Below, one piece after another: positions 46,643 to 57,392 of a stretch of DNA of 64,000 nt. The notes under the pieces were generated by a model. It was not told where the DNA came from, ran no database searches, and worked only from the letters and a program-made list of their open reading frames with translations. A program made the position numbers and the translations under genes. How positions within the stretch are numbered: position 1 is the stretch's first letter; each line of letters starts with the position of its first letter. The stretch comes from Qipengyuania algicida (GTDB taxonomy: Bacteria > Pseudomonadota > Alphaproteobacteria > Sphingomonadales > Sphingomonadaceae), in the NCBI RefSeq assembly GCF_009828025.1, contig NZ_WTYA01000007.1, positions 62,001-126,000 of the forward strand, read 5' to 3'.

Positions 46643-48793
46643 ATGACCGACAAACGTAGCTATACCGACTGGCAGGCCGCCGCCGACAAGGAAGTCAAAG
46701 GACGCGATCTGACCTGGGCAACGCCAGAGGGGATCGACGTCAAGCCGCTCTACACCAGCGAGGACACCGCCGATCTCGATCCGGGCGTCCCCGGCTTCGC
46801 GCCGTTCACGCGCGGCCCCTATGCCAGCATGTATACCGGGCGCCCTTGGACGATCCGCCAATATGCGGGATTTTCCACCGCCGAGGAATCGAACGCGTTC
46901 TATCGCCGCAACCTCGCCGCCGGGCAGAAGGGGCTGTCGGTCGCTTTCGACCTCGCCACGCACCGCGGCTATGACAGCGATCACCCGCGCGTGGTTGGCG
47001 ATGTCGGCAAGGCCGGCGTCGCGATCGACACCGTGCGCGATATGGAGATCCTGTTCGACCAGATCCCGCTAGACACCATGAGCGTGTCGATGACGATGAA
47101 CGGCGCGGTGATCCCCGTGCTGGCGTTCTACATCGTCGCGGCCGAGCGGCAGGGGGTGAGCCAGGCCAAGCTCGCCGGGACCATCCAAAACGATATCCTC
47201 AAAGAATTCATGGTCCGCAACACCTATATCTATCCGCCCGAGCCGAGCATGCGGATCGTTTCGGACATCATCGCATATACGTCGGCCAACATGCCGAAAT
47301 TCAACAGCATTTCGATTTCGGGCTATCACATGCATGAAGCCGGGGCGACGGCGGTGCAGGAACTGGCCTTCACCATCGCCGACGGCAAGGAATACGCCAA
47401 GCGCGCGATGGAAGCGGGGCTGGACATCGATGCCTTCGCGCCGCGCCTGTCGTTCTTCTGGGGCATCGGCATGAACTTCTTCATGGAGATCGCCAAGATG
47501 CGCGCCGCGCGGCATCTGTGGCACGATGTCATGACCGATCTCGGCGCGCAGAACCCCAAGTCGAAGATGCTGCGCACCCACTGCCAGACCAGCGGTGTCT
47601 CGTTGCAGGAGCAGGACCCCTACAATAACGTCATCCGCACCACGATGGAAGCAATGGCCGCGGTGTTGGGCGGTACGCAGTCGCTCCACACCAACGCGCT
47701 GGACGAAGCGATCGCGCTGCCGACAGATTTTTCCGCCCGGATCGCGCGCAACACCCAGTTGGTGATCCAGGAAGAAAGCGGCATCACAAATGTCGCCGAT
47801 CCGCTGGGCGGCAGCTATTATATCGAGAGCCTGACCGCCGCACTGGTCGAGCAGGCCCGCGCGATGCTCGAGGAAGTCGACGCCGCTGGCGGCATGACGG
47901 CCTACGTCGCCACCGGCAAGCCGAAGGCGCAGATCGAGGAAGCCGCCGCCGCCAAGCAGGCGCATATCGATCGCGGCGAAACGGTGATCGTGGGCGTCAA
48001 CAAATACCGCAAGGCCGAGGAAGACCCGATCGAGACACTCGATATCGACAACCACGCCGTGCGCCAGAGTCAGATCGCGCGGCTCGAACAGGTTCGCGAC
48101 GGGCGGGACAAAGCTGCCTGCGATGCCGCGCTGAAGGCGCTGACCGAAGGCAGCAAATCTGGCGGAAATGTGCTGGCGCTGGCATTCGAAGCAGCGCGTC
48201 ACGATGCGACGCTGGGTGAAATATCCTCTGCGATGGAGGAGGTGTTCGGGCGCTACGACACCATGCCCAAGCCCGTGCGCGGCATCTATTCTACCGCCTA
48301 CAAGGGTGACATGCGTTATGCGCAGGTGGTCGAGGGCGTGCAGGCCGTCGAGCGCCGCCTGGGCCGCGCGCCGAAATTGATGGTCGCGAAGATGGGCCAG
48401 GACGGTCACGATCGCGGCGCCAATGTCATCGCTTCAGCATTTGCCGATATGGGTTTCGAGGTCGTGTCGGGGCCACTGTTCCAGACTCCGCGCGAAACGC
48501 TGGAGATGGCGCTCGACCAAGGCGTCGATGCGATCGGCGCATCGAGCCTTGCGGCAGGCCACAAGACGCTGATCCCCGAACTGATTGGACTGCTCAAGGA
48601 AGCAGGCCGCAGCGACATCAAGGTGATCGCCGGCGGCGTGATCCCGCAGAAGGACTATGACTTCCTGCGTGAAGCCGGGGTGCAGGGTATCTTCGGACCG
48701 GGCACCAATGTCGTGGAAGCTGCTGCAGAAGTGCTGCGCCTCCTCGGCCACAATATGCCGTCCGCAGACGACGAATTGGAAGCCGCCGAGTGA
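46643..48793 (+). CDS. scpA: Methylmalonyl-CoA mutase
   Basis: A 716-residue B12-dependent mutase (single-chain, homodimer type) that makes succinyl-CoA. The barrel has [21 protein letters not shown] and [19 protein letters not shown]; the C-terminal cobalamin domain has D587-G-H589-D-R-G592, with His589 as lower cobalt ligand, and [30 protein letters not shown]. No MeaB/ArgK chaperone gene is in the window. Its stop overlaps the GTG of the next gene. Confidence 0.95.
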   Translation: MTDKRSYTDWQAAADKEVKGRDLTWATPEGIDVKPLYTSEDTADLDPGVPGFAPFTRGPYASMYTGRPWTIRQYAGFSTAEESNAFYRRNLAAGQKGLSVAFDLATHRGYDSDHPRVVGDVGKAGVAIDTVRDMEILFDQIPLDTMSVSMTMNGAVIPVLAFYIVAAERQGVSQAKLAGTIQNDILKEFMVRNTYIYPPEPSMRIVSDIIAYTSANMPKFNSISISGYHMHEAGATAVQELAFTIADGKEYAKRAMEAGLDIDAFAPRLSFFWGIGMNFFMEIAKMRAARHLWHDVMTDLGAQNPKSKMLRTHCQTSGVSLQEQDPYNNVIRTTMEAMAAVLGGTQSLHTNALDEAIALPTDFSARIARNTQLVIQEESGITNVADPLGGSYYIESLTAALVEQARAMLEEVDAAGGMTAYVATGKPKAQIEEAAAAKQAHIDRGETVIVGVNKYRKAEEDPIETLDIDNHAVRQSQIARLEQVRDGRDKAACDAALKALTEGSKSGGNVLALAFEAARHDATLGEISSAMEEVFGRYDTMPKPVRGIYSTAYKGDMRYAQVVEGVQAVERRLGRAPKLMVAKMGQDGHDRGANVIASAFADMGFEVVSGPLFQTPRETLEMALDQGVDAIGASSLAAGHKTLIPELIGLLKEAGRSDIKVIAGGVIPQKDYDFLREAGVQGIFGPGTNVVEAAAEVLRLLGHNMPSADDELEAAE

Positions 48794-49248
48794 GCGGACA
48801 GCACTCGGCGTTTGTGCCGCTGGCCGCGATGATGTTTGCAGCGGGGCTGGGCATTCCGATGTTCGCTTCGCTCAACGCCGGGCTGGGGCAGCAATTGCAC
48901 GGGGCGATTTCGGCGACCGCGGTCAGCTTCACTGTTGGATTGCTGGTCGCGCTCGCGGTGTTGAGCTTTACCGGATTTCCCGCCGCCGCCAGTTTCACGA
49001 TGGACAAGCCCTATCTCTATTTCGGGGCGGTGTTCATGCTGTTCTATGCTTCGGCGGTGGCCTTCTCCGCGCCGAAGATCGGCCTTGGCAACGCGATCTT
49101 CTTCGTGCTGATGGGCCAGCTTATCTCTGCCGCGCTGATCGACCATTTCGGCCTGCTCGGCGTGATCCAGTCCTCATTGACGCTCAAACGCGTTATTGGC
49201 CTCTTCGTGATGGCCATCGGCCTTTATCTTGCCAGGAAACCTGTATGA
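48790..49248 (+). CDS. DMT-type membrane protein (DUF606/YdcZ-like half transporter)
   Basis: A 152-residue protein with about five helices, half the size of an EamA transporter; the pattern [34 protein letters not shown] matches the DUF606 group. It starts at a GTG overlapping the scpA stop and ends overlapping the bioB ATG (ATGA at 49245-49248). The tight coupling suggests a link to propionyl-CoA or biotin use; the substrate is unknown. Confidence 0.8.
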   Translation: MSGQHSAFVPLAAMMFAAGLGIPMFASLNAGLGQQLHGAISATAVSFTVGLLVALAVLSFTGFPAAASFTMDKPYLYFGAVFMLFYASAVAFSAPKIGLGNAIFFVLMGQLISAALIDHFGLLGVIQSSLTLKRVIGLFVMAIGLYLARKPV

Positions 49249-50255
49249 CCGACATTCGCACCGATTGGACCCGCGCTGAAATCGCAGGCCTCTTCGACCT
49301 GCCGTTCACCGAGCTGTTGTTCCAGGCAGCAAGCGTCCATCGCGAGTTCCATCCGCCCGAACAAATCCAGCTTTGCACGCTGCTGTCGATCAAGACCGGC
49401 GGGTGCCCTGAGGATTGTGGCTATTGCTCGCAGTCTGTGAAGGCCGACAGCGGGGTCGAGGCGACCAAGCTGATGGACGTGCGCGCCGTGCTGCAGACGG
49501 CGGCGCAGGCCAAGGAGGCGGGCTCGCAGCGGTTCTGCATGGGCGCCGCGTGGCGAAACCCCAAGGACCGCGACATGCCCGCGATTGTCGAGATCGTGAA
49601 GGGCGTGCGCGCAATGGGCCTTGAGACCTGCATGACGCTGGGCATGCTGACGCCGAAACAGGCGGACATGCTCAAGGATGCTGGCCTCGATTACTACAAC
49701 CACAATGTCGACACCGGGCCGGAATATTACGAGCGCGTGATCTCGACGCGCAATTATCAGGACCGGCTCGATACGCTGCAGAACGTGCGCGATGCGGGCA
49801 TCAACGTGTGCAGCGGCGGGATCGTCGGCATGGGCGAAACGCGCGAGGACCGAGTGGGCTTCGTCCACACGCTCGCCACACTCGAACGCCATCCCGAAAG
49901 CGTGCCGGTCAACGCACTGGTGCCGGTCAAGGGCACGGTCCTTGGCGACATGCTGGCCGACACGCCACTCGCGAAGATCGACGATATCGAGTTCGTTCGC
50001 ACGGTGGCCGTGGCGCGCATCTGTATGCCCATGAGCATGGTGCGCCTGTCCGCCGGACGCGAGTCGATGAGCGAGGCGACGCAGGCGCTGTGCTTCATGG
50101 CAGGCGCGAATTCCATCTTCACCGGCGACAAACTGCTGACCGCGCCGAACGCGGGCGACGACAGCGACGCCGCGCTCATGGCGAAGCTGGGGCTGACGGC
50201 GCTCAAGGGCGAGGAGCCCATGCGGGCTTGCAAGGTGGTGGAGCCGGCGGAGTGA
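49245..50255 (+). CDS. bioB: Biotin synthase
   Basis: A 336-residue radical-SAM enzyme that inserts sulfur into dethiobiotin. The [4Fe-4S] ligands are Cys54, Cys58 and Cys61 ([13 protein letters not shown]); [24 protein letters not shown] and NALVPVKGT are BioB blocks. Its place between the mutase and the biotin-dependent carboxylase suggests that cofactor supply is set together with propionyl-CoA use. No other bio genes are present in the window. Confidence 0.94.
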   Translation: MTDIRTDWTRAEIAGLFDLPFTELLFQAASVHREFHPPEQIQLCTLLSIKTGGCPEDCGYCSQSVKADSGVEATKLMDVRAVLQTAAQAKEAGSQRFCMGAAWRNPKDRDMPAIVEIVKGVRAMGLETCMTLGMLTPKQADMLKDAGLDYYNHNVDTGPEYYERVISTRNYQDRLDTLQNVRDAGINVCSGGIVGMGETREDRVGFVHTLATLERHPESVPVNALVPVKGTVLGDMLADTPLAKIDDIEFVRTVAVARICMPMSMVRLSAGRESMSEATQALCFMAGANSIFTGDKLLTAPNAGDDSDAALMAKLGLTALKGEEPMRACKVVEPAE

Positions 50256-50470
50256 AGTCGCTAACGAAGATGCTGTTTGCGATCGTCCTTTTCGTAGTTT
50301 GGGCGAGCGGCTTTTTGGTTTTCAGCTATTTCATCCTGGGCGGGTTGCTTTTCGGCAAGCTGGGTTTGTCGACCGATTACGAGTTTCCATTTATGGGCGT
50401 GATGCTGTTGATATGCCTCCTGTCCTTTTCGTTCTTAGTCGATTTCATGCTTCGGAAAGTAGCCCGCTGA
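50252..50470 (+). CDS. Small two-helix membrane protein
   Basis: A 72-residue protein starting at GTG 50252, which overlaps the bioB stop (GTGA). It has two hydrophobic helices (about 7-32 and 46-66) joined by [14 protein letters not shown] and ends with a basic tail. I do not recognise it. The overlap makes it likely that it is translated with bioB. Confidence 0.6.
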   Translation: MKSLTKMLFAIVLFVVWASGFLVFSYFILGGLLFGKLGLSTDYEFPFMGVMLLICLLSFSFLVDFMLRKVAR

Positions 50471-50701
50471 TCTAATCCAAAATCCTCATCGCCAACCATG
50501 ACGAACTCGATTGTCGTGCTTATGTGTGCGATCCTGTCGGCAATATAGAGATTTATACAATTGCAAGGTACAGAAGTTCGACTCTTGTGCTGAATTGACT
50601 CAATCTCGAGAGCAACCTAGCCTTTTCCTCGCTCATCCGAGCCAACAAGCTAGGACGGTTCTTGCGGGTCGCTGTTTTTAACACGAAACAGGGGCTTCAA
50701 C

Positions 50702-51130
50702 ATGAAAAAATTGCTTGCTTTCGCGGCGGCGCTTTCGCTCGCCGTGCCTTCCATCTCCGTTGCTCAGGACAAGGTCGAGAAGCGCGAGACCGGTGGCTAT
50801 TACGTCGTGGTTCATTACGATCTCAAACCCGGTTCGATGGACAAGTTCACCGAGATGACCAAAAATCTCATGGCGATCGACGCCAAGGCTGGCAACAAGT
50901 CACCAATGGTTTTCAATGCCATGACCGGCGAATGGGATGTGATCGCCATCTTCCCGGTCGAGGATGGGCTGGGGTCGATGGAATACAAATACACCCCGCG
51001 CGATGTCGCCTTCAACAAGGCGCTGCTTGAATCCATGGGCGGCGACAAGGAGAAGGTCCAAGCGATGTGGAAGGAATTCGGCGACCTCATTGAAAAGTCG
51101 GAGAGCGAATTGGTCTATATGCGCAAATAG
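50702..51130 (+). CDS. Exported small protein with a dimeric alpha/beta-barrel-like pattern
   Basis: A 142-residue protein with a clear signal peptide (MKKLLAFAAALSLAVPSISVAQ). The mature part alternates strands and helices: GYYVVVHYDLKPGSMDKFTEMTKNLMAIDAK and GEWDVIAIFPVEDGLGSMEY, as in ABM-like barrels that bind small molecules. No active site can be named. The 231 bases before it have no gene that I can support and should hold its promoter. It precedes pccA by about 80 bases. Confidence 0.68.
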   Translation: MKKLLAFAAALSLAVPSISVAQDKVEKRETGGYYVVVHYDLKPGSMDKFTEMTKNLMAIDAKAGNKSPMVFNAMTGEWDVIAIFPVEDGLGSMEYKYTPRDVAFNKALLESMGGDKEKVQAMWKEFGDLIEKSESELVYMRK

Positions 51131-51212
51131 ATCATCTCGCGCATCAGCATATTGAATGGCTCTCCGGGAGAGGGCATTGACGCAAGCGATCAATCCCTTA
51201 CCCGGAGCAGCC

Positions 51213-53264
51213 ATGTTCAAAAAAATCCTCATCGCCAATCGCGGCGAAATCGCTTGCCGGGTCATCAAGACCGCGCGCCGGATGGGTATTCAGACCGTTG
51301 CGGTCTATTCCGATGCCGATGCGCGCGCACCGTTCGTGCAGATGGCGGACGAGGCGGTGCATATCGGGCCTTCGCCCGCTGCAGAATCCTATCTGATCGC
51401 CGACAAGATCATCGCCGCGTGCAAGCAGACGGGGGCCGAAGCGGTGCATCCGGGCTACGGATTTCTATCCGAACGGGCGAGCTTTGCCGAGGCGCTGGCC
51501 AAGGAGGGAATCGAGTTCATCGGCCCGCCGGTGGGTGCGATCACCGCGATGGGCGACAAGATCGAATCCAAGAAGCTGGCGAAGGAAGCAGGCGTCAACA
51601 CCGTTCCGGGCTCCGAAGGGGAGGTGAAAACCACCGCAGACGCGCTGAAATGGGCCAATAAGATCGGCTATCCGGTGATGATGAAGGCCAGTGCGGGCGG
51701 CGGCGGCAAGGGTATGCGGCTGGCGCATAATGATAAAGACGTCGAGGAAGGGTTCGAGGCGACTCAGCGCGAGGGACTGAACAGCTTTGGCGACAAACGC
51801 GTGTTTCTGGAAAAATTCATCCTCAACCCGCGCCATATCGAGATCCAGATCCTGGGCGATAAGCACGGCAACATCGTCTATCTCAACGAACGTGAGTGCT
51901 CCATCCAGCGCCGCCACCAGAAGGTGGTCGAGGAAGCGCCGTCGCCTTTCGTCACGCCGAAAATGCGCAAGGCGATGGGCGAGCAGTGTGTCGCACTGGC
52001 GCGCGCGGTCGGCTATTACAGCGCGGGCACGGTCGAACTGATCGTCAGCGGCGCGGACCCGAGCGGGGAGAGCTTCTACTTTCTCGAAATGAACACAAGG
52101 CTTCAGGTCGAACATCCGGTGACCGAGGCGATCACCGGCGTCGATCTGGTCGAGCAGATGATCCGCGTTGCTTATGGCGAGAAACTGCCTTTCACGCAGG
52201 ATGACATCGGCATCGACGGCTGGGCGATCGAGAATCGCGTCTATGCCGAAGACCCCTATCGCGGCTTCCTGCCCAGCATCGGGCGGCTGGTCCGCTATCA
52301 GAAGCCGGTGGATGGCTGGACCGACGACGGCGCGGAGAACGGGCGTCGCGGCGTCGATGGCGTACGGGTCGACGATGGCGTGTTCGAGGGTGGCGAAGTC
52401 TCCATGTTCTATGACCCGATGATCGCCAAACTGGTGACATGGGGTGCGACGCGCGACGAAGCGGCGGACAAGCAGGTCCAGGCACTCGATGCTTTCCGCC
52501 TCGAAGGACTAGGGCACAATGTCGATTTCCTCAGCGCGATCATGCAGCATCCGCGCTTCCGCTCGGGCGAACTCACCACCGGTTTCATCGCCGAGGAATA
52601 TCCCGAAGGCTTCCATGGCGCGCCCGCCGATGTTCGGCTGACCGGCGTGCTATGCGCGGTGGGCGGGGTGATCGCCACTGCCGATGCCGATCGCGCCAGG
52701 CGGATCGAAGGGCAGATCGACCGCGCGATGGCGCCCCCCGGCGATTGGGTCGTGACCGTCGCGGGCGAGGATCATACCGTCAGCCTCGAAGAAGATGCGA
52801 TAACGGTTGATGGCCATGCCGTAACGCTGGAGATGGCTTATACACCGGGCGACCGCTTCGTAGAGGTCGCATTGTTCGAAAACGATGCCGACGAAGATTC
52901 CGAGCCGCACGAAACCTATGGGCTTCAGCTTGAGCCGACGCGAACCGGCTATCGGATCACGACGCGCGGCGCGAAACATGAACTGCGTATCCTGCCGGAA
53001 CGCATTGCCCATCTCACCCAGCATATGATCGAAAAGATTCCGCCCGACCTTTCCAAGCTGCTGATCTGCCCGATGCCGGGGTTGCTGGTAAAGCTGCATG
53101 TTGGCGAGGGCGACACCGTTCAGCCGGGTCAACCGCTCGCCACGGTCGAAGCGATGAAGATGGAAAACATCCTGCGCGCCGAAAAGGAAGCGGTGGTCAG
53201 CAAGCTCAATGCCACCGAGGGCGACAGTCTGGCCGTGGACGAGGTGATCCTCGAACTGGAGTAG
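51213..53264 (+). CDS. pccA: Propionyl-CoA carboxylase alpha chain (biotin carboxylase plus biotin carrier)
   Basis: A 683-residue protein: biotin carboxylase domain (FKKILIANRGEIACRVIKTARR, ATP-grasp KASAGGGGKGMRL, and EMNTRLQVEHPVTE), a linker domain and a C-terminal biotinyl domain with the biotin lysine Lys649 in VEAMKMEN. It carries carboxyl-biotin to PccB. ATG 51213 with GGAG upstream fits the family start; the open frame to 51156 adds no family residues. The linker length favours propionyl- over 3-methylcrotonyl-CoA carboxylase, in line with the mce and scpA genes nearby. Confidence 0.93.
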   Translation: MFKKILIANRGEIACRVIKTARRMGIQTVAVYSDADARAPFVQMADEAVHIGPSPAAESYLIADKIIAACKQTGAEAVHPGYGFLSERASFAEALAKEGIEFIGPPVGAITAMGDKIESKKLAKEAGVNTVPGSEGEVKTTADALKWANKIGYPVMMKASAGGGGKGMRLAHNDKDVEEGFEATQREGLNSFGDKRVFLEKFILNPRHIEIQILGDKHGNIVYLNERECSIQRRHQKVVEEAPSPFVTPKMRKAMGEQCVALARAVGYYSAGTVELIVSGADPSGESFYFLEMNTRLQVEHPVTEAITGVDLVEQMIRVAYGEKLPFTQDDIGIDGWAIENRVYAEDPYRGFLPSIGRLVRYQKPVDGWTDDGAENGRRGVDGVRVDDGVFEGGEVSMFYDPMIAKLVTWGATRDEAADKQVQALDAFRLEGLGHNVDFLSAIMQHPRFRSGELTTGFIAEEYPEGFHGAPADVRLTGVLCAVGGVIATADADRARRIEGQIDRAMAPPGDWVVTVAGEDHTVSLEEDAITVDGHAVTLEMAYTPGDRFVEVALFENDADEDSEPHETYGLQLEPTRTGYRITTRGAKHELRILPERIAHLTQHMIEKIPPDLSKLLICPMPGLLVKLHVGEGDTVQPGQPLATVEAMKMENILRAEKEAVVSKLNATEGDSLAVDEVILELE

Positions 53265-53349
53265 GTAATTTTTCGTAGCTATGGGTTAATTACTCGGAAA
53301 CCATTTATTGGAAGCGGATTAAACAACAATTCCCCACCGCCAATTTCCT

Positions 53350-53364
53350 TTAACCAATAGTTAC
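53350..53364 (+). promoter_or_regulatory. CtrA-like box (TTAA-N7-TTAC)
   Basis: TTAACCAATAGTTAC fits the CtrA consensus TTAA-N7-TTAA with one mismatch. It lies 106 bases before the ATG of the small protein at 53471, in an AT-rich intergenic stretch. A second AT-rich palindrome follows. Regulation by CtrA is a prediction from motif and place. Confidence 0.4.
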
Positions 53365-53365
53365 G

Positions 53366-53385
53366 CTTGATTTTTTCGAATCAAG
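53366..53385. repeat. Inverted repeat CTTGATT/AATCAAG
   Basis: CTTGATT (53366-53372) and AATCAAG (53379-53385) pair perfectly around TTTTCG. It lies right after the CtrA-like box and upstream of the small gene at 53471. It could be an operator or an RNA hairpin. Confidence 0.4.
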
Positions 53386-53470
53386 GTAAACGCGCTCGCA
53401 ATATTTTCGATCTGTAAGCAGAATAATGATCGCAAGCCGATTCGCCTTCGCGGTCGGCCGGAGAACGATC

Positions 53471-53755
53471 ATGGCACGCAAAGGTATCGGATTTTTCGAC
53501 AGCAAGGGCCATTTCTTCAAATCGCCCGAAGAAGCGACCGTCAGCGATCTGGCAGCGATCCTGGGCAAGATCGGCGAAGGTGAAAGCCTGGCGCCGGGCA
53601 TCGCCTACACGCTGTTGCGGCAGCGCGAGGAAATCGAAAAGCTGTTCGCCGAACACGACACGATGATGAAGGACTATTCCGCCATGATCGACACTTCGGT
53701 CGCGGCCTCGTCCAACATCGCCAAGCTGGCGTCGAAGCGTCCAGCCGTCGCTTGA
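53471..53755 (+). CDS. Small hypothetical protein
   Basis: A 94-residue soluble protein (MARKGIGFFDSKGHFFKSPEEATVSDLAAILGKIGEGESLAPGIAYTLLRQREEIEKLF...) with predicted helices and no cysteine or metal motif. I do not recognise a family. ATG 53471 was taken because the sequence from there looks like a compact domain; the open frame to 53426 is rich in Arg and lacks pattern. A CtrA-like box upstream could make it cell-cycle controlled. Confidence 0.65.
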   Translation: MARKGIGFFDSKGHFFKSPEEATVSDLAAILGKIGEGESLAPGIAYTLLRQREEIEKLFAEHDTMMKDYSAMIDTSVAASSNIAKLASKRPAVA

Positions 53756-53779
53756 CGGCAGGCAGTGCCGCGGATCGAC

Positions 53780-54241
53780 CTACAGGTCGAGGTGCAGGCA
53801 CTGATTGAATTCGGTGACGCGGTAATCGGCGAAAGCCGGACCAATTGCGAACCCGCGTTGGCGATAGAGCGCCAGCGCGGGTTCGAATTTTTCGCCTGAG
53901 CCGGTTTCGAGACTGAGGCGGGTGATGCCTTGGTCGCGCGCCAGGTCGATCAACGCGTCCAGCATAAGGCGCGCGATTCCGCGGCGCAGGAATGCCGCGT
54001 CGGTGCGCATGGACTTGAGCTCGCCATGGGCAGGCGCGAGACGTTTAAGCGCCCCGATCGCAGCCAGCGCCTTGCCATCCCAAGCGGCCAGCACGCTCAC
54101 CGCGGGATCCTGCAAGCCTGACAGGTCGAGCGCAAATGAGGTGCCCGGCGGAGAAGCTTCCAGCATATCGCGCTGATGCGAGGCGATCAGGGCGATAACC
54201 TGCGCATCGCCAAGATCAGCCGCGCGGATGGCGATCGTCAT
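53780..54241 (-). CDS. GNAT family N-acetyltransferase
   Basis: A 153-residue acetyltransferase: TIAIRAADLGDAQVIALIASHQ opens the fold, and MRTDAAFLRRGIARLMLDALIDLARDQGITRLSLETGSGEKFEPALALYRQRGFA holds the acetyl-CoA loop R-R-G-I-A. It resembles the PhnO/YjgM-like group. Its start overlaps the stop of the POT transporter gene (ATGA at 54238-54241), so the two are coupled. The acceptor is unknown. Confidence 0.86.
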   Translation of the reverse strand: MTIAIRAADLGDAQVIALIASHQRDMLEASPPGTSFALDLSGLQDPAVSVLAAWDGKALAAIGALKRLAPAHGELKSMRTDAAFLRRGIARLMLDALIDLARDQGITRLSLETGSGEKFEPALALYRQRGFAIGPAFADYRVTEFNQCLHLDL

Positions 54242-55629
54242 GCAGCGGCGTTTTTGTCGCCCATCAAGCGGTCTGCCAGCAACAGCTTGAACAGGACGAA
54301 GGCCACCAGCCCGAATGCCGCGCTGCCGACATGGACCAGCCAGAATTCAGGCGTCGGCATGGTCGAATACCAGCCACCGATTGTGCCGACGACGTAGTTC
54401 GCTCCGACAAAGGCGAGATAGTAGATGCCGATCACCGTGGCGTTGAGCGCCTTGGGTGCAAGCTTGGAAAACAGCGCCAGGCTGATCGGCAGGATATGCG
54501 CAAAGCCGATCGAATTGAGCAGGTGGAACATCAGCGGCCAGAACATGCCCACCTTGCCGGTGCCAGCGGTAACTGCGCCGATATAAAGACACATGCCGCC
54601 AGCGATGGTGAACACGCTGCCGATAATCATCTTGCCCAGTTCGTCCGGTTCCTTGCCGGTCCGCTTGCCGAACCAGTTCCAGAAAGCGGCCACAACGACC
54701 AGCATCGAAAAGGATACGAAGCTGTCGATGGTGATCATCCATGTGCTGTACATCTGGATGCCGAACAGATTCAGCGTGAACTTCTTGTCCGCCCAGACGA
54801 GATAGGCGTTGAAGATTTCCTGATTGGTGAGCAGCGCGATGGCGAGAACCGGGACGAGGATCAGCAATCCGATAAGCTGTGGCAAATCGCTGCGCTTCAG
54901 CTTTTCGCGCGGTGCGCCGCCGCGGGTGGGGCGATTATCGGCGGGCAGCCAGGGACCGGCCTTGAGATAGATCAGCAGGCCGATGACCATCACGATCCCG
55001 GCCAGCCCGAACCCGTAATGCCAGCCGAAGTTCGGATCCTGGCCCAGGCTTCCGGCGGTGAGCGGGGCAAGGATCACGCTGACGTTGATGAAGATGTAGA
55101 AGATTTGGAACGCCATCGCGCGGCGGTTGTCGTTCTCTCCGTACAACTCGCCCACCTGGCTTGCGATATTGCCCTTGAACAGGCCGACGCCAACGATCAG
55201 CGACAGCAGGGCGAAGAAGAACGCGCCTTCAATTGCCATCAGGAAATGGCCGATCGACATGATAATTCCGCCCGCGATCAGCGTAGCGCGACGGCCCAGC
55301 CAGCGGTCGGCGATGATCCCGCCGAGGATTGGGGTGAGATAGACAAGCGATGTGTAGTCGCCGAAGATTCGCGACGCGAGCGGCTGGCCGGAAAGACCGT
55401 AAAAGTTCTCTATGGCGCTGAGCCCGACGACGCCGCCTGAATGCGATGGCAGCAGCAGGTAATTGGTCATGTAGAGGACCAGCAGCGTCTGCATCGAGTA
55501 ATAGGAGAACCGCTCACACGCTTCGGTAAAACCGAGAAACGCCAAACCCTTGGGATGACCAAGGAAAGCGCGGTCATCCTTGACTGCAACCTCGTCGAGA
55601 TGGTCCGGTGTGGCTTCGGCTACAGACAC
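54238..55629 (-). CDS. POT family proton-dependent oligopeptide transporter
   Basis: A 463-residue MFS-type protein with the POT marker ExxERF in helix 1 (Glu36, Glu39, Arg40: EACERFSYYSMQ), which couples proton and peptide movement. GDYTSLVYLTPILGGIIADRWLGRR and FYIFINVSVILAPLTAG are further family blocks. It would import di- and tripeptides. It is downstream of aroB on the same strand and coupled to the GNAT gene. Confidence 0.9.
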   Translation of the reverse strand: MSVAEATPDHLDEVAVKDDRAFLGHPKGLAFLGFTEACERFSYYSMQTLLVLYMTNYLLLPSHSGGVVGLSAIENFYGLSGQPLASRIFGDYTSLVYLTPILGGIIADRWLGRRATLIAGGIIMSIGHFLMAIEGAFFFALLSLIVGVGLFKGNIASQVGELYGENDNRRAMAFQIFYIFINVSVILAPLTAGSLGQDPNFGWHYGFGLAGIVMVIGLLIYLKAGPWLPADNRPTRGGAPREKLKRSDLPQLIGLLILVPVLAIALLTNQEIFNAYLVWADKKFTLNLFGIQMYSTWMITIDSFVSFSMLVVVAAFWNWFGKRTGKEPDELGKMIIGSVFTIAGGMCLYIGAVTAGTGKVGMFWPLMFHLLNSIGFAHILPISLALFSKLAPKALNATVIGIYYLAFVGANYVVGTIGGWYSTMPTPEFWLVHVGSAAFGLVAFVLFKLLLADRLMGDKNAAA

Positions 55630-55708
55630 GCTTTACTCTCCGCTATTCTGGTATCGTTTGCGACCATCTAGCTAGGGATGAACGGTTTGTCGCGCCCAAG
55701 ATTCGCGG

Positions 55709-56818
55709 TCAACGAAGCTGCAATTGTTCGTCCAGAAATGCGGATACATCTGCAAGCTCGACGTCGCGCGCCACGAAGGCCTCGCCAATCCCGCGAAGGA
55801 GGATGAAGGGCAGAGTGCCGGCGTCCATCTTCTTGTCGTGACGCATGTGGTCGACCAGCCTCGCGCCATCGCATTCCAGCCCGAGCGCAGACAGTTCCGC
55901 CGGCATTCCGGCGGCGCTGACGGCATGGGTTACTCTGGCCGCATCCTCGACCCCGATCAGCCCGGTGCGAGCGGAGAAACGCGCGGCCAGCACCATTCCC
56001 AACGCCACGCTCTCGCCGTGAAGCAGGCGGTCCGAAAAGCCCGTTTCGGCTTCCAAGGCATGGCCGAAAGTATGGCCAAGATTGAGCAATGCCCGCAGAT
56101 CATCGGTCTCGCGCTCGTCCTCCGCGACGATCCGCGCCTTGGCCGCGACGCTGGTCGCGACTGCGTGTTGCAGCGGGTCGCTGTTGAGGGCCAAGACCGC
56201 AGCTGCGTTGGTTTGCAGCCAGTCGAAAAATGCCCGGTCTCCCAGCACGCCGTATTTCAGCACTTCGGCATAGCCCGCGCGCAACTCGCGCTGGGGCAGG
56301 GTGCCCAGCGTATCGAGATCGGCGAGAACGAGGGAGGGCTGGTGAAACGCACCGACGAGGTTTTTCCCTGCGCTGGTGTTGATCGCGGTCTTGCCCCCGA
56401 CCGAACTGTCGACCTGCGCGAGAAGGGTGGTCGGAAGCTGGATGAAGCCGCAGCCGCGCTTCAGGATCGCACAGGCGAATCCGGTCAGGTCGCCAACGAC
56501 ACCGCCGCCGAGCGCCAGAACGTGATCGCCGCGTTCGACTCCTTCCCCCAGCAGCCAGTCGCACATTTGCGCCAGCCCGTTCCAGCTTTTCGAACCTTCG
56601 CCGGGCGCCACATCGAACCACGACACGTCATGCCTGGCTTCGCTCAACGACCGTTCCAGCCTGTCGCCGTGCAATCGCCTTGCATTCGTATCGGCAACCA
56701 CGGGCACGCGCTGCTTGCGCAACAGAGGCCGCGCCAGCGTTGCGGCCTGTTCGAGCAGGCCGTGCTCGACATGGACATCATAGCTGCGCCCCCCAAGCGC
56801 AACGGGGATTACAGCCAT
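55709..56818 (-). CDS. aroB: 3-Dehydroquinate synthase
   Basis: A 369-residue enzyme that cyclises DAHP in the shikimate pathway. NAD-binding and metal sites are visible: [47 protein letters not shown], then [12 protein letters not shown] with metal His residues and HGESVALGM. Its start overlaps the end of aroK by ten bases, so the pair is coupled. Confidence 0.94.
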   Translation of the reverse strand: MAVIPVALGGRSYDVHVEHGLLEQAATLARPLLRKQRVPVVADTNARRLHGDRLERSLSEARHDVSWFDVAPGEGSKSWNGLAQMCDWLLGEGVERGDHVLALGGGVVGDLTGFACAILKRGCGFIQLPTTLLAQVDSSVGGKTAINTSAGKNLVGAFHQPSLVLADLDTLGTLPQRELRAGYAEVLKYGVLGDRAFFDWLQTNAAAVLALNSDPLQHAVATSVAAKARIVAEDERETDDLRALLNLGHTFGHALEAETGFSDRLLHGESVALGMVLAARFSARTGLIGVEDAARVTHAVSAAGMPAELSALGLECDGARLVDHMRHDKKMDAGTLPFILLRGIGEAFVARDVELADVSAFLDEQLQLR

Positions 56819-57375
56819 CTGTCGATCGCCTCCAGAATGCTGAGTGCGGTGCGATGATGCGGCGCGATGCCGGTTTCGACGCGCACCTGCGCCTCACCGT
56901 AGATCGGATTACGTATTTTGCTCAAATTCGTAAGGATTTCGCGTGGATTTCCTTGTGCGAGCAATGGGCGGTCGTTGCGTTTGCCCGTCCGCTGCACGAG
57001 AATGTCGATATCGCAGTCGAGCCATACCGCGATCGCGTTCGACAGGATCAGCGCACGCGTTTCGGGATCGATGAAAGCGCCGCCACCGGTTGCGATCACG
57101 CCGTGCCCTTCTTCGATAAGTCGCGCGATTACACGGCGCTCACCATCGCGAAAATACTCCTCCCCGAAATCGTTGAATATCTCGGACACGCTCATCTGCG
57201 CGGCGTGTTCGATCTCCTCGTCGCTATCGACGAAATCGGTTTCGAGCATGGTTGCAACCCGGCGTCCGACGGTTGACTTGCCGGACCCCATTAAACCGAC
57301 CAGTACCACCGGCCTGTCGATCCGGCGCGCGAGTGCGGCCATCTCTGCGGGGGTGATTTCGCTTGCCTGGGTCAT
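56809..57375 (-). CDS. aroK: Shikimate kinase
   Basis: A 188-residue P-loop kinase that phosphorylates shikimate. Walker A is GLMGSGKST (27-35); DSDEEIE binds substrate and Mg, FRDGERRVI and ATGGGAF follow, and the lid has RPLL. About 20 extra residues lead the core. It overlaps aroB and is divergent, by a very short gap, from the small membrane protein at 57393. Confidence 0.93.
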   Translation of the reverse strand: MTQASEITPAEMAALARRIDRPVVLVGLMGSGKSTVGRRVATMLETDFVDSDEEIEHAAQMSVSEIFNDFGEEYFRDGERRVIARLIEEGHGVIATGGGAFIDPETRALILSNAIAVWLDCDIDILVQRTGKRNDRPLLAQGNPREILTNLSKIRNPIYGEAQVRVETGIAPHHRTALSILEAIDRWL

Positions 57376-57392
57376 TGCCGCTCGGCCTATAG

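Noticed and set aside
47069..48409. 446-codon minus-strand frame
   Set aside because: It is the antisense shadow of methylmalonyl-CoA mutase, with the typical His/Arg/Asp-rich composition of GC-rich shadows.
54331..55440. 369-codon plus-strand frame
   Set aside because: It is antisense to the POT transporter; the reading is polar and lacks a domain, while the minus strand gives clear membrane helices.
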